A stretch of DNA of 16,676 nt, taken from Bacillota bacterium. GTDB lineage: Bacteria; Bacillota; Clostridia; Lachnospirales; Lachnospiraceae. The notes beneath the pieces were generated by a model. It worked only from the letters and a program-made list of their open reading frames with translations. It did no database searches and was not told where the DNA came from. The DNA lies in assembly GCA_023436765.1 (NCBI GenBank), contig JAEZHX010000181.1, positions 1 to 16,676 of the forward strand, read 5' to 3'. The position numbers and the translations under genes are program-made. Positions 5,959-12,756 of the stretch are shown piece by piece. The first letter of the stretch is position 1, and the number at the start of each line of letters is the position of its first letter.

Positions 5959-7038
5959 CTATCGCTGCAGAACCCCGTTATATCGGATCGCCCTGCTGGC
6001 TATCGGATCGAAAACCGTGTATACCGCCTTCAGTATCTCGTCCCTGCGCGAATTTCTCTCCTCGTCCGGCAGATCCAGAACGATATCCTCTATTACATGG
6101 GGGCCGAACTTAAATTTACCCATGACTGCACCATGAAATTCACCGTCAATCAGAAGATAATACAGAGTATCCCATTCAGACATGAATTTCTCCTTCAGTT
6201 CTTCTGCATAAGCCCGTACCAGAAAATCATTCCTCTGAAGCATTAATATTGCTGGTATCGTCTCCGTACAATTCTCCTGCTTAAGTATAACCTCCGCTTG
6301 CAGCAGAGCTTCATCCTCTTTCAGAAGATAGCCCTCCTTGCCCTCTACTGAAGCTGTTACTATTAAGCCCTCTGCCTCCAGCTCTTTTATGGTTTCCTTG
6401 ATCAATTTGCCCGGAAGCCTGTAATAGGATTTCACGAGCTCTTCATCAAAGAACACGAGAAGCCTGGCAGCCCTGGGTAACAATAGCTTCAGCGCCTCTT
6501 TCTTCGTATACCGCTTAAGGTTAACCTCGGGGAATTCCCCTTCAAATAAAAACCAGCCCCGGTCCCATTCCTTATCCACCTGATCCTCATAGACCAGGAA
6601 GGCTTCCTGAAGCCTGTGAAGCGCAGGTGAGATCTCTTTGACCAGGTAGCCGGTCAGCTCCTTTAGGGCTCCGATATTCATAGGACCTTCCTGTCTGAAC
6701 AGCTCCAGGAGCTCCCTCTGTACTGTGGTGAATCCCGTGATCTCCTTATGGTACAGACAAGCGAAAAGCTCCAGATCATCTGTCATGACATAGCCGATTG
6801 TTCCCCCTGCAAAACGTCCCTTCAAGATCTCTCTGCGGGATCTGCGAACGGAGTTGTAGGTGTAATCATCCAGCTCCGTATGCGATGGGAGTGTCGGTGG
6901 GCTGCCCGGCTCACACCAATAAATCGTTGGTACCGGTGACATAGCCCGGAACAGCGCATCATAACCGGAGCTCTCCACAGGACGGGATAGGTATTGACGT
7001 TTCATTCGAAGCTTTATGAGCTCTGTAAGGTTTAGCAT
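5959..7038 (-). CDS. AlkZ-related winged-helix protein
   Basis: A 359-residue protein that I place in the AlkZ/YcaQ-like (HTH_42) superfamily of winged-helix DNA glycosylases. Support comes from the overall size, several winged-helix-like stretches (for example TTVQRELLELFRQEGPMNIGALKELTGYL and LVKSYYRLPGKLIKETIKELEAEGLI), a RNDFLVRAYAEELKEKF segment and a late IDGEFHGAVMGKFKFG strand typical of the C-terminal domain. I do not see the QxQ catalytic motif of characterised AlkZ enzymes, so glycosylase activity is doubtful or uses other residues. The frame opens at 7077 with TTG, but the ATG at 7038 follows GGAGG by 4 nt and is preferred. It lies 104 bp after a WYL regulator and upstream of a YjbR protein, which suggests a DNA-related unit. 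Family assignment is moderately sure; function is inferred. Confidence 0.65.
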   Translation of the reverse strand: MLNLTELIKLRMKRQYLSRPVESSGYDALFRAMSPVPTIYWCEPGSPPTLPSHTELDDYTYNSVRRSRREILKGRFAGGTIGYVMTDDLELFACLYHKEITGFTTVQRELLELFRQEGPMNIGALKELTGYLVKEISPALHRLQEAFLVYEDQVDKEWDRGWFLFEGEFPEVNLKRYTKKEALKLLLPRAARLLVFFDEELVKSYYRLPGKLIKETIKELEAEGLIVTASVEGKEGYLLKEDEALLQAEVILKQENCTETIPAILMLQRNDFLVRAYAEELKEKFMSEWDTLYYLLIDGEFHGAVMGKFKFGPHVIEDIVLDLPDEERNSRRDEILKAVYTVFDPIASRAIRYNGVLQR

Positions 7039-7142
7039 AGTTCCTCCATTTATACCGAATAACCACGGTAATATCAACGGGCATGAGTAAAAGCTTCACT
7101 CCCATCTCAGATATTTTATTACATCACTAAGACATCAGTATG

Positions 7143-8066
7143 TCATGTTCCGTCCTTAAAATCCGAATATTTTTTGATTATTCCGTTTGCAATCTCCTTC
7201 AGTTCCTGACGCAGTTCCCGGGGTTCTATTACCTTCGCCTTATCTCCGAAGCCAAGGAGCCAACCAATCAGGAAATCACGGTTTGTGAAACTGGACGAGA
7301 ACAGAAGACCGCCCTCCTCCGTTACGCTGTAGCAGCCCGGTCCGTATTCCTCGATCAGCCGGTATCGGACCTCCTGATCAAACAGGACTGTGATGTGGAT
7401 ATCATCCGTAAAATATTGATCCAGGTCCTGCCTGTCCCCGGGGATATCACCGGGTTCAAAATATTCTTGTGTTCCTTCCAATTCCCAAATTCTATTCAGT
7501 TTGAACAGACGGTAATCCCTGCGCTCCTTACAGTAGCCATACAAATACCAGGCCGACCAGCGAAAGGTAAGATAATACGGCTCAACCTGCCTTAACTCAT
7601 CACCCTTACTGTTGTAATAACGAAAGCGGACAATCCGGTTATTCCGGATTGCTTCCCTAAGCAGAGCTATTTTATCCGTAAGGTGACTTTTACAATGAGA
7701 GGAAAGATCGATGATGATACTGTCCCGGAGGGAGACCACACTATCCTGACGGACGAAAAATTTATTCATTAGCTGCTCCGACTGTTTTTCCTTCGTTATA
7801 CTGTCCAGACCTTTTAATCCCGCGATTAAGGTCTGCAGCTCCTCCCTGGTCAATACACTTTTATCGATCCTATAGCCCTCCGCTATCGTAATACCCCCAT
7901 TGCCGCCCTGGGTTGTAACGATCGGGATGCCTGCCATACATAGGTCCTCGATGTCACGGTTAATCGTCCTTCGGGATACCTCAAAGCGCTCCGCAAGATA
8001 CGGAGCCGTCACCTTCTCCCTCTGAAGCAATATCATTACAATACCAAGCAACCGGTCAATTTTCAT
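7143..8066 (-). CDS. HTH and WYL domain transcriptional regulator (YafY-like)
   Basis: A 307-residue regulator. The N-terminal winged helix (about 1-60) contains VTAPYLAERFEVSRRTINRDIEDLCMAGIPI, the usual DeoR/HTH_11 form. A WYL domain follows (about 135-200), including RFRYYNSKG, EPYYL and AWYLYGYC, with the WYL triad at 173-175, then a C-terminal WCX extension. WYL domains sense ligands such as nucleotides or nucleic acids and often regulate DNA damage or defence genes. The ATG at 8066 is preferred over 8078 because GGAGG lies 5 nt upstream of it, and 8078 overlaps that site. It probably controls itself and the AlkZ-related gene next downstream. Its leader contains a promoter-like sequence and a 15-codon ORF. 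Confidence 0.9.
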   Translation of the reverse strand: MKIDRLLGIVMILLQREKVTAPYLAERFEVSRRTINRDIEDLCMAGIPIVTTQGGNGGITIAEGYRIDKSVLTREELQTLIAGLKGLDSITKEKQSEQLMNKFFVRQDSVVSLRDSIIIDLSSHCKSHLTDKIALLREAIRNNRIVRFRYYNSKGDELRQVEPYYLTFRWSAWYLYGYCKERRDYRLFKLNRIWELEGTQEYFEPGDIPGDRQDLDQYFTDDIHITVLFDQEVRYRLIEEYGPGCYSVTEEGGLLFSSSFTNRDFLIGWLLGFGDKAKVIEPRELRQELKEIANGIIKKYSDFKDGT

Positions 8067-8111
8067 AATAACCTCCATCTGCTCTCAGGCAGCTCAAAAT
8101 TGAAAATCAGT

Positions 8112-8159
8112 TCAAAGTATTCTATATTCTTTTCCTAACAGCCGTCCTGGTACATCCAT
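8112..8159 (-). CDS. Possible small ORF (15 aa) in the leader of the WYL regulator
   Basis: An ATG at 8159 lies 8 nt after AAGGAG (8173-8168) and opens a 15-codon frame, MDVPGRLLGKEYRIL, ending at TGA 8114-8112. It sits between a candidate promoter and the WYL gene, 45 bp before the latter's start. The product is unknown and the composition shows no single dominant amino acid. It may be a leader peptide, a small protein, or chance. Confidence 0.35.
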   Translation of the reverse strand: MDVPGRLLGKEYRIL

Positions 8160-8200
8160 CGGGTTCACTCCTTGGCAGCTATAATTTTGATAACACTCAT

Positions 8201-8229
8201 ATTTTACCAAAATTAATCAAATAAAACAA
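8201..8229 (-). promoter_or_regulatory. Candidate promoter of the WYL regulator
   Basis: On the - strand TTGTTT (8229-8224) and TAAAAT (8206-8201) are 17 nt apart. The -10 box matches consensus in 5 of 6 positions, the -35 in about 3. It lies downstream of the tRNA terminator and about 140 bp before the regulator's start codon. Confidence 0.45.
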
Positions 8230-8248
8230 CCTTATGCACAGACATCAA

Positions 8249-8272
8249 AAGACCACTGTTTCCAGTGGTCTT
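8249..8272 (-). terminator. Terminator of the sigH-tRNA transcript
   Basis: AAGACCACTG and CAGTGGTCTT form a perfect 10-bp stem with a 4-nt loop; on the - strand it runs into a TTTT tail. It follows the tRNA-Pro gene by about 25 bp and closes the run of - strand genes that begins with sigH. Confidence 0.88.
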
Positions 8273-8295
8273 CGTTTGACTCTTCAATTGATTAA

Positions 8296-8370
8296 TCGAG
8301 GTGACAGGATTTGAACCTGCGGCCTCTACGTCCCTAACGTAGCGCTCTAGCCAAGCTGAGCCACACCTCG
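8296..8370 (-). tRNA. tRNA-Pro (anticodon AGG)
   Basis: A full cloverleaf reads on the - strand: acceptor CGAGGTG/CACCTCG, D-arm GCTC/GAGC, anticodon stem CTACG/CGTAG with loop TTAGGGA, and T-arm GCAGG/CCTGT with TTCAAAT. The anticodon AGG (34-36) reads proline CCU and, if A34 becomes inosine, CCC and CCA as well. The C1-G72 pair and A73 fit bacterial proline tRNAs. The 3' CCA is not encoded. It lies 67 bp after tRNA-Thr. Confidence 0.93.
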
Positions 8371-8437
8371 AAATTCTCAATGTCCCATCCTAATGGACAT
8401 CTCTCCACTCTATACTTGCCTGAAGATAAAATGGATA

Positions 8438-8509
8438 AGCTGTTGAGGGGAGTCGGACCCCCGACCTCTTCATTACCAATGAAGTGCTCTACCACTGAGC
8501 TACAACAGC
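8438..8509 (-). tRNA. tRNA-Thr (anticodon GGT)
   Basis: A cloverleaf on the - strand with acceptor GCTGTTG/CAACAGC, D-arm GCTC/GAGC, anticodon stem CTTCA/TGAAG with loop TTGGTAA (anticodon GGT, reading ACC and ACU), and T-arm GGGGG/CCCCT with TCCGACT. The discriminator is U and CCA is not encoded. It begins 21 bp after the sigH stop codon, so it is probably processed from the sigH transcript. Confidence 0.95.
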
Positions 8510-8530
8510 AATGTAACTTTAGTAAGGTGA

Positions 8531-9166
8531 TTAAATTTCCCTCAGAACCTGATTTAATTTCGTCTTAATCCTTGTTAATGCGTTGTCGATTGTTTTCGGT
8601 TCTTTCCCAAGTACTTCTGCAATCTGCACATATTTTAAGTCCTGCATGTACAAGCTTAGGACCTGTCGTTCAAGGTCGCTCAGACGCCTTACAAGTTCAT
8701 ATTCTATCATACTGGTATTCTCTTTGTCAATAACCAATTCCTCAGGATTTGAAACGTTTTTCTGGTATATTATGTCAACCAACGCTTCTTTTTCCTCATT
8801 ATCCCCACTATCTCGATATACGGGCGTATAGATGGAGATATATGTATTTAAGGGGATATTTTTTTTCCGGTTGGAGGCCTTGATTGCACTGTAGATCTGC
8901 CTGGAGATACACAGATCCGCGAAATTAAAGAAGGAGTTCTGTTTCTCCAGGTCATAATCCCGGATGGCCTTATACAGTCCGATCATTCCCTCCTGAATCA
9001 GATCGTCCTTATCTCCACCGATTAAATATAATGCTTTTGCTTTATTACGGACCAGATATTTATATTTCTCCATAAGATAATCTATTGCAGACTGATCGCC
9101 CTCCTGAATCCGGATAATCATCTCTTCATCAGATATGGACTCATATTTGATTAGTTTACTCATCAT
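8531..9166 (-). CDS. sigH: RNA polymerase sporulation sigma factor SigH
   Basis: A 211-residue sigma-70 family protein resembling B. subtilis sigma-H along its length. Region 2 (about 20-110) contains DLIQEGMIGLYKAIRDYD, SFFNFADLCISRQIYSAIKAS and NRKKNIPLNTYIS. Region 4 (about 155-208) contains LSDLERQVLSLYMQ and a helix-turn-helix YVQIAEVLGKEPKTIDNALTRIKTKL. Sigma-H directs early stationary-phase and sporulation genes, which points to an endospore-forming lineage. An AGGAGGG site precedes two adjacent ATGs (9166 and 9163). It follows rlmB, as in the conserved Firmicutes rlmB-yacP-sigH order, but no yacP gene lies between. Two tRNA genes follow at once. Sigma-70 members without extracytoplasmic-function features could be confused with SigH, but the sequence match and context make this secure. 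Confidence 0.92.
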   Translation of the reverse strand: MMSKLIKYESISDEEMIIRIQEGDQSAIDYLMEKYKYLVRNKAKALYLIGGDKDDLIQEGMIGLYKAIRDYDLEKQNSFFNFADLCISRQIYSAIKASNRKKNIPLNTYISIYTPVYRDSGDNEEKEALVDIIYQKNVSNPEELVIDKENTSMIEYELVRRLSDLERQVLSLYMQDLKYVQIAEVLGKEPKTIDNALTRIKTKLNQVLREI

Positions 9167-9261
9167 GAACCCTCCTGTTCAACCAGCCGTTGCTACCATC
9201 TATCAAATCCCATGTATGCTTTTGTCTTAGAACCAAAACCCATGTTACTTATTTTCATTAA

Positions 9262-10002
9262 CTAGCCCAACCGCTGCCTTACGATTTCATACGCTAGGAC
9301 TCCCATGGCTACGGAAGCGTTTAGGGAATCCACCTTTCCGTACATCGGTATCTTAGCCACATAATCGCATTTTTCCTTCACGAGTCTGCCGACTCCTTCA
9401 CCCTCGCTGCCGATGACCAAGCCGATCGGCCCCTTTAGGTTCATACGGTACATCAGCTCGCCGTCCATATCCGCACAGACGAACCATAGTCCCTGCTCCT
9501 TCAGCTCCTCTATCGTAGCAGATAAATTTGTCACTTTCGCGACAGGCAGATAATTAATTGCTCCGGCAGAGGTTTTCGCTACTGTAGCGGTAAGTCCTAC
9601 CGCCCGGCGCTTCGGAATAATGATTCCATGGGCTCCGGCCTGATGGGCAGTTCTGATGATGGCGCCAAGATTATGAGGATCTTCGATACTATCAAGCAGA
9701 ATGAGAAATGGCGGTTCCCCCTTCTCCCTGGCAGCCTGCAGGATATCCTCCACCTCAGCATATTCATAGGCGGCGGCATAAGCGATGACTCCCTGGTGCT
9801 TACCTGTCTGTGACAATTGGTCGAGGCGTTCCTTCTGGACATAGGATATGATTGCCTCCGTCTTCCTTGCCTCCCGGACGATGGAGACCACCGGACCATC
9901 CTTACATCCATCCAGAATAAATAACTTATCTATCGTCTTTCCGGAGCGGAAAGCCTCCATAACCGCATTTCTGCCTTCTATCGTAAATTCCTCGTATCTC
10001 AT
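9262..10002 (-). CDS. rlmB: 23S rRNA (guanosine-2'-O-)-methyltransferase RlmB, TrmH family
   Basis: A 246-residue SPOUT methyltransferase. The N-terminal RNA-binding part begins YEEFTIEGRNAVMEAFRSG. The catalytic domain shows the three TrmH motifs: LDSIEDPHNLGAIIRTA with the catalytic-type Asn and Arg, GLVIGSEGEGVG, and IPMYGKVDSLNASVAMGVLAYE, which forms the knot that binds S-adenosylmethionine. It would methylate the ribose of a conserved guanosine in 23S rRNA (G2251 in E. coli numbering). The ATG at 10002 is taken as start rather than the adjacent TTG at 10005; the ribosome binding site is weak. The gene lies 60 bp after rmlB (dTDP-glucose dehydratase, a different gene despite the similar name) and 95 bp before sigH. 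Exact target is inferred from family and position. Confidence 0.9.
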   Translation of the reverse strand: MRYEEFTIEGRNAVMEAFRSGKTIDKLFILDGCKDGPVVSIVREARKTEAIISYVQKERLDQLSQTGKHQGVIAYAAAYEYAEVEDILQAAREKGEPPFLILLDSIEDPHNLGAIIRTAHQAGAHGIIIPKRRAVGLTATVAKTSAGAINYLPVAKVTNLSATIEELKEQGLWFVCADMDGELMYRMNLKGPIGLVIGSEGEGVGRLVKEKCDYVAKIPMYGKVDSLNASVAMGVLAYEIVRQRLG

Positions 10003-10062
10003 CAAGCACCAAGCCTTTCTTGTATTCGTAACCTATGATATCGGTATATTCTACGAGACATA

Positions 10063-11139
10063 TTATACCCGATACATTTCTTCATAATATCTCTGATAAT
10101 CCCCTCCGGTCACATGCTCCATCCAGGTCATATTCTTAAGATACCATTCTATGGTCAGCTTTATCCCTTTGTGGAACGGAGTCTCCGGTTCCCACCCGAG
10201 CTCCTTCTTAATCTTATCCGGAGCAATGGCATAGCGGAAATCATGTCCCTTCCTGTCCTCCACATAAGTGATCAGCTCGTGGGAGACCTTCTTCCTTCTC
10301 TCATCGGCCTCAGGCAGCAGCTCCAGGAGCGTATCGAGAATCATGGTAACGATCTCAATATTCCTCTTCTCATTGTGGCCGCCCACATTATAAACCTCCC
10401 CAACTCTGCCCTTCTCCGCTACCAGATCGATTGCCTTGCAGTGATCCTCAACGTAGAGCCAGTCTCTTACGTTCTTACCGGAACCATACACCGGCAGACT
10501 CTTCCCTGCGAGGGCATTGTTGATCATAAGCGGAATCAGCTTCTCCGGGAACTGGAATGGTCCGTAATTGTTACTGCATCTTGTGATATTTGCAGGAAAA
10601 TGATAGGTATCGACATATGCTTTAACAAATAAATCAGCGGATGCCTTACTAGCTGAATAAGGGCTGTGAGGATCCAGAGGTGTGGTTTCATAGAAATATC
10701 CATCCTCATCCTCCAGAGAACCATATACCTCATCCGTTGATACCTGTACGTATTTCTTATCCGGCTGATAACCGGCTTCCGTCTCCCAGGCAAGCTTGGC
10801 AGCATTGATCAGGTTTAAGGTACCCAGAATATTCGTACTGGCAAATACCTCAGGATAGCGGATGCTGCGGTCTACATGGCTTTCCGCTGCAAAATGAATC
10901 ACTCTGTCTATCTCATGGGTCTCAAATATCTTTAATACAGTATCCTTGTCCCGAAGGTCCACCTTCAGGAACTCGTAATTCTTGTAGCCCTCTACTTCCT
11001 TCAGGTTCTCCAGATTACCGGCATAGGTGAGGCAATCCACATTGATGACTTTGATGCCATCCCCATACCTTCTGAACAGATGTAATATAAAATTAGAGCC
11101 TATAAAACCGGCTCCTCCGGTTACCAGATAAGTCTTCAT
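10063..11139 (-). CDS. rmlB: dTDP-glucose 4,6-dehydratase
   Basis: A 358-residue extended short-chain dehydrogenase. It has the NAD-binding GGAGFIGS (8-15), the catalytic VSTDEVYGS (133-141; T135, D136, E137) and YSASK (161-165). Further family markers are HFAAESHVDRSI (82-93), NNYGPFQFPEKLIP (190-203) and RDWLYVEDHCKAI (225-237). It converts dTDP-glucose to dTDP-4-keto-6-deoxyglucose, the second step of dTDP-rhamnose synthesis. It is the last gene of rmlACDB, 77 bp after rmlD, with a GGAGGAGG-rich purine tract before the ATG. The length is slightly above the usual 330-355. Confidence 0.96.
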   Translation of the reverse strand: MKTYLVTGGAGFIGSNFILHLFRRYGDGIKVINVDCLTYAGNLENLKEVEGYKNYEFLKVDLRDKDTVLKIFETHEIDRVIHFAAESHVDRSIRYPEVFASTNILGTLNLINAAKLAWETEAGYQPDKKYVQVSTDEVYGSLEDEDGYFYETTPLDPHSPYSASKASADLFVKAYVDTYHFPANITRCSNNYGPFQFPEKLIPLMINNALAGKSLPVYGSGKNVRDWLYVEDHCKAIDLVAEKGRVGEVYNVGGHNEKRNIEIVTMILDTLLELLPEADERRKKVSHELITYVEDRKGHDFRYAIAPDKIKKELGWEPETPFHKGIKLTIEWYLKNMTWMEHVTGGDYQRYYEEMYRV

Positions 11140-11216
11140 TCTCTTCCCCTTCCTCCTCCAATGTTCTATTCTTCTTAGCGGCTAATATCCTACCCACCGT
11201 AAAGAGTCACACTATC

Positions 11217-12086
11217 TCATTTCATATCCTTTATATATTCGGCAATTGCTTCGGTCCAATGCTTCATGATATATCCATGCCGCTCTCTTAAGGCCTTCTT
11301 CTCCAGAACGGAATACATCGGCCGCTTTGCCGGTGTCGGATATTCCGAGGTAGGAATGGCCGTGACCTGAACATCCTTCCCCGCTAGTTGAAAGATCCTT
11401 ACGGCGAATTCATACCAGCTGGTGCTGCCTTCACAGGTTGTATGATAGATGCCATAGCTGTCCGTATCCATTAGAAATAAAAGTACCTTCGCCAGCTCCA
11501 GCGCACTGGTAGGAGAACCGAATTGATCCTTCACGACCCGAATAGGATTCCCTGTCTCAGCTAATCTAAGCATCGTCTTAACAAAGTTTTTCCCTTCCCC
11601 GTATACCCAGGCTGTCCTTAGGATAAAGGTCTTAGGGCAAATCTCCAATGCAAATAATTCACCCTCCAGCTTCGTCCTACCATAGACGCTGATTGGATTC
11701 GTCGCATCACTTTCGATATAGGGCTTGTCCTTCTGTCCATCATACACATAATCCGTAGATACATGAACCAGCTTTGCACCGCAATGATTCGCAGCCTGTG
11801 CCAGATATTTCGTTCCCAGAGCATTGATTCGGTATGCCTTCTCCTGTTCAGTCTCACATAAATCCACTGCAGTCATAGCCGCACAGTTGATGATGATATC
11901 CGGGCGGAATTCTTCCACAGCCTTCAGGACTGCTGCCTCATCCGTAATATCCAGTGCATGAACGATACCCTCATCTGAACGGACCGCATCCGTGCGGTAG
12001 ACCACATATCTATCCTGACCGGACATCAGGTGATGCAGGGCTAAGCCAAGCTGTCCGTACGCACCGGTAATAAACACTCGTTCCAT
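11217..12086 (-). CDS. rmlD: dTDP-4-dehydrorhamnose reductase
   Basis: A 289-residue short-chain dehydrogenase starting at the ATG at 12086, which has GGGGAGG 6 nt upstream; the frame itself opens further upstream, at 12101. Visible are the nucleotide-binding GAYGQLG (8-14), the NCAAMTAVDLCE segment (67-78), STDYVYDG (110-117) and the catalytic YGRTK (135-139). It reduces dTDP-4-keto-rhamnose to dTDP-L-rhamnose, the last step of the pathway. It is the third gene of the rml operon, 102 bp after rmlC; that gap holds a 15-bp palindrome and a possible internal promoter. Confidence 0.95.
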   Translation of the reverse strand: MERVFITGAYGQLGLALHHLMSGQDRYVVYRTDAVRSDEGIVHALDITDEAAVLKAVEEFRPDIIINCAAMTAVDLCETEQEKAYRINALGTKYLAQAANHCGAKLVHVSTDYVYDGQKDKPYIESDATNPISVYGRTKLEGELFALEICPKTFILRTAWVYGEGKNFVKTMLRLAETGNPIRVVKDQFGSPTSALELAKVLLFLMDTDSYGIYHTTCEGSTSWYEFAVRIFQLAGKDVQVTAIPTSEYPTPAKRPMYSVLEKKALRERHGYIMKHWTEAIAEYIKDMK

Positions 12087-12103
12087 TATGAACCTCCCCA
12101 ACC

Positions 12104-12118
12104 CGAATCATTGATTCG
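12104..12118. promoter_or_regulatory. 15-bp perfect palindrome upstream of rmlD
   Basis: CGAATCA and TGATTCG flank a single central base, giving 7-bp perfect arms. It sits 18 bp before the rmlD start, just ahead of its ribosome binding site, so as DNA it could be an operator and as RNA a small hairpin. No known regulator site is recognised. Confidence 0.35.
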
Positions 12119-12150
12119 TCAAAATATAGACTTGTCTGTATGATCCGTTA

Positions 12151-12180
12151 ATTATAGGTATTACAAACCGGTTATGTTAT
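12151..12180 (-). promoter_or_regulatory. Weak candidate internal promoter before rmlD
   Basis: A perfect -10 box TATAAT lies at 12156-12151 on the - strand, with ATAACA 18 nt upstream as a 4-of-6 match to the -35 consensus. It lies in the rmlC-rmlD gap and could add separate expression of rmlDB. Confidence 0.3.
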
Positions 12181-12188
12181 TTGTTCTG

Positions 12189-12746
12189 TCAAAAAGAAAT
12201 TTTACTAGCTTCAAAGGAAGGATATATCTTATCCTTCTCGGAGAGAATCGGCTGAACTCCCTTCTCCATCGGCCATTCCACCCCAATGGAGGGATCGTTC
12301 CACATTAAACCGCCCTCTTCCTCCGGATGGTAAAAGTCAGTGCACAGATAGGAAAATACCGCTTCCTCGGATAATACCAGGTATCCGTGAGCAAAGCCCG
12401 GCGGTACATATAACATCTTCTTATTCTCATCGGAAAGAGTAATTCCATACCACTCTCCATAGGTCGGAGAGCTTCCCCGAAGATCCACCGCCACATCAAA
12501 GATCTCACCCTTTAGTGCTCTGACCAGCTTCCCCTGTGGATGCTTCGTCTGGAAATGAAGACCCCGAAGAACATTCTTCCTAGACATCGACTGATTGTGC
12601 TGCACAAAGTTTTCTTTAATTCCTCCTGCCAGAAAATCCTCCTGATGGTAGGTCTCCACGAAATAACCCCGCTCATCTCCAAACACCCTGGGCTCTACTA
12701 CATATAAGCCCTTGATCCTCTGCTCTTCAAACTTAAAGTTTCCCAT
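12189..12746 (-). CDS. rmlC: dTDP-4-dehydrorhamnose 3,5-epimerase
   Basis: A 185-residue cupin enzyme, the usual RmlC length. The start is taken at the ATG at 12746, with GAGGAG 6 nt upstream inside the end of rmlA; the frame opens at 12779, overlapping rmlA. Family motifs are DERGYFVETYHQEDF (24-38), the catalytic-histidine segment NVLRGLHFQ (58-66, H64), GEIFDVAVDLRGSSPTYGEW (80-99), YVPPGFAHGY (113-122) and the late MWNDPSIGVEWP (148-159). It epimerises C3 and C5 of the 4-keto-6-deoxyglucose intermediate. Only 10 bp separate it from rmlA, so the two are co-transcribed and probably translationally coupled. Confidence 0.95.
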   Translation of the reverse strand: MGNFKFEEQRIKGLYVVEPRVFGDERGYFVETYHQEDFLAGGIKENFVQHNQSMSRKNVLRGLHFQTKHPQGKLVRALKGEIFDVAVDLRGSSPTYGEWYGITLSDENKKMLYVPPGFAHGYLVLSEEAVFSYLCTDFYHPEEEGGLMWNDPSIGVEWPMEKGVQPILSEKDKIYPSFEASKISF

Positions 12747-12756
12747 CTGGCACTCC

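Noticed and set aside
5981..6010. Direct repeat TATCGGATCG at 5981-5990 and 6001-6010
   Set aside because: Both copies lie inside the coding sequence of the AlkZ-related gene and are explained by its codons; two copies of a 10-mer do not support a functional repeat.
10114..10632. 172-codon + strand frame opposite rmlB
   Set aside because: It is the reverse-strand shadow of the well-supported rmlB gene and has no recognisable domain.
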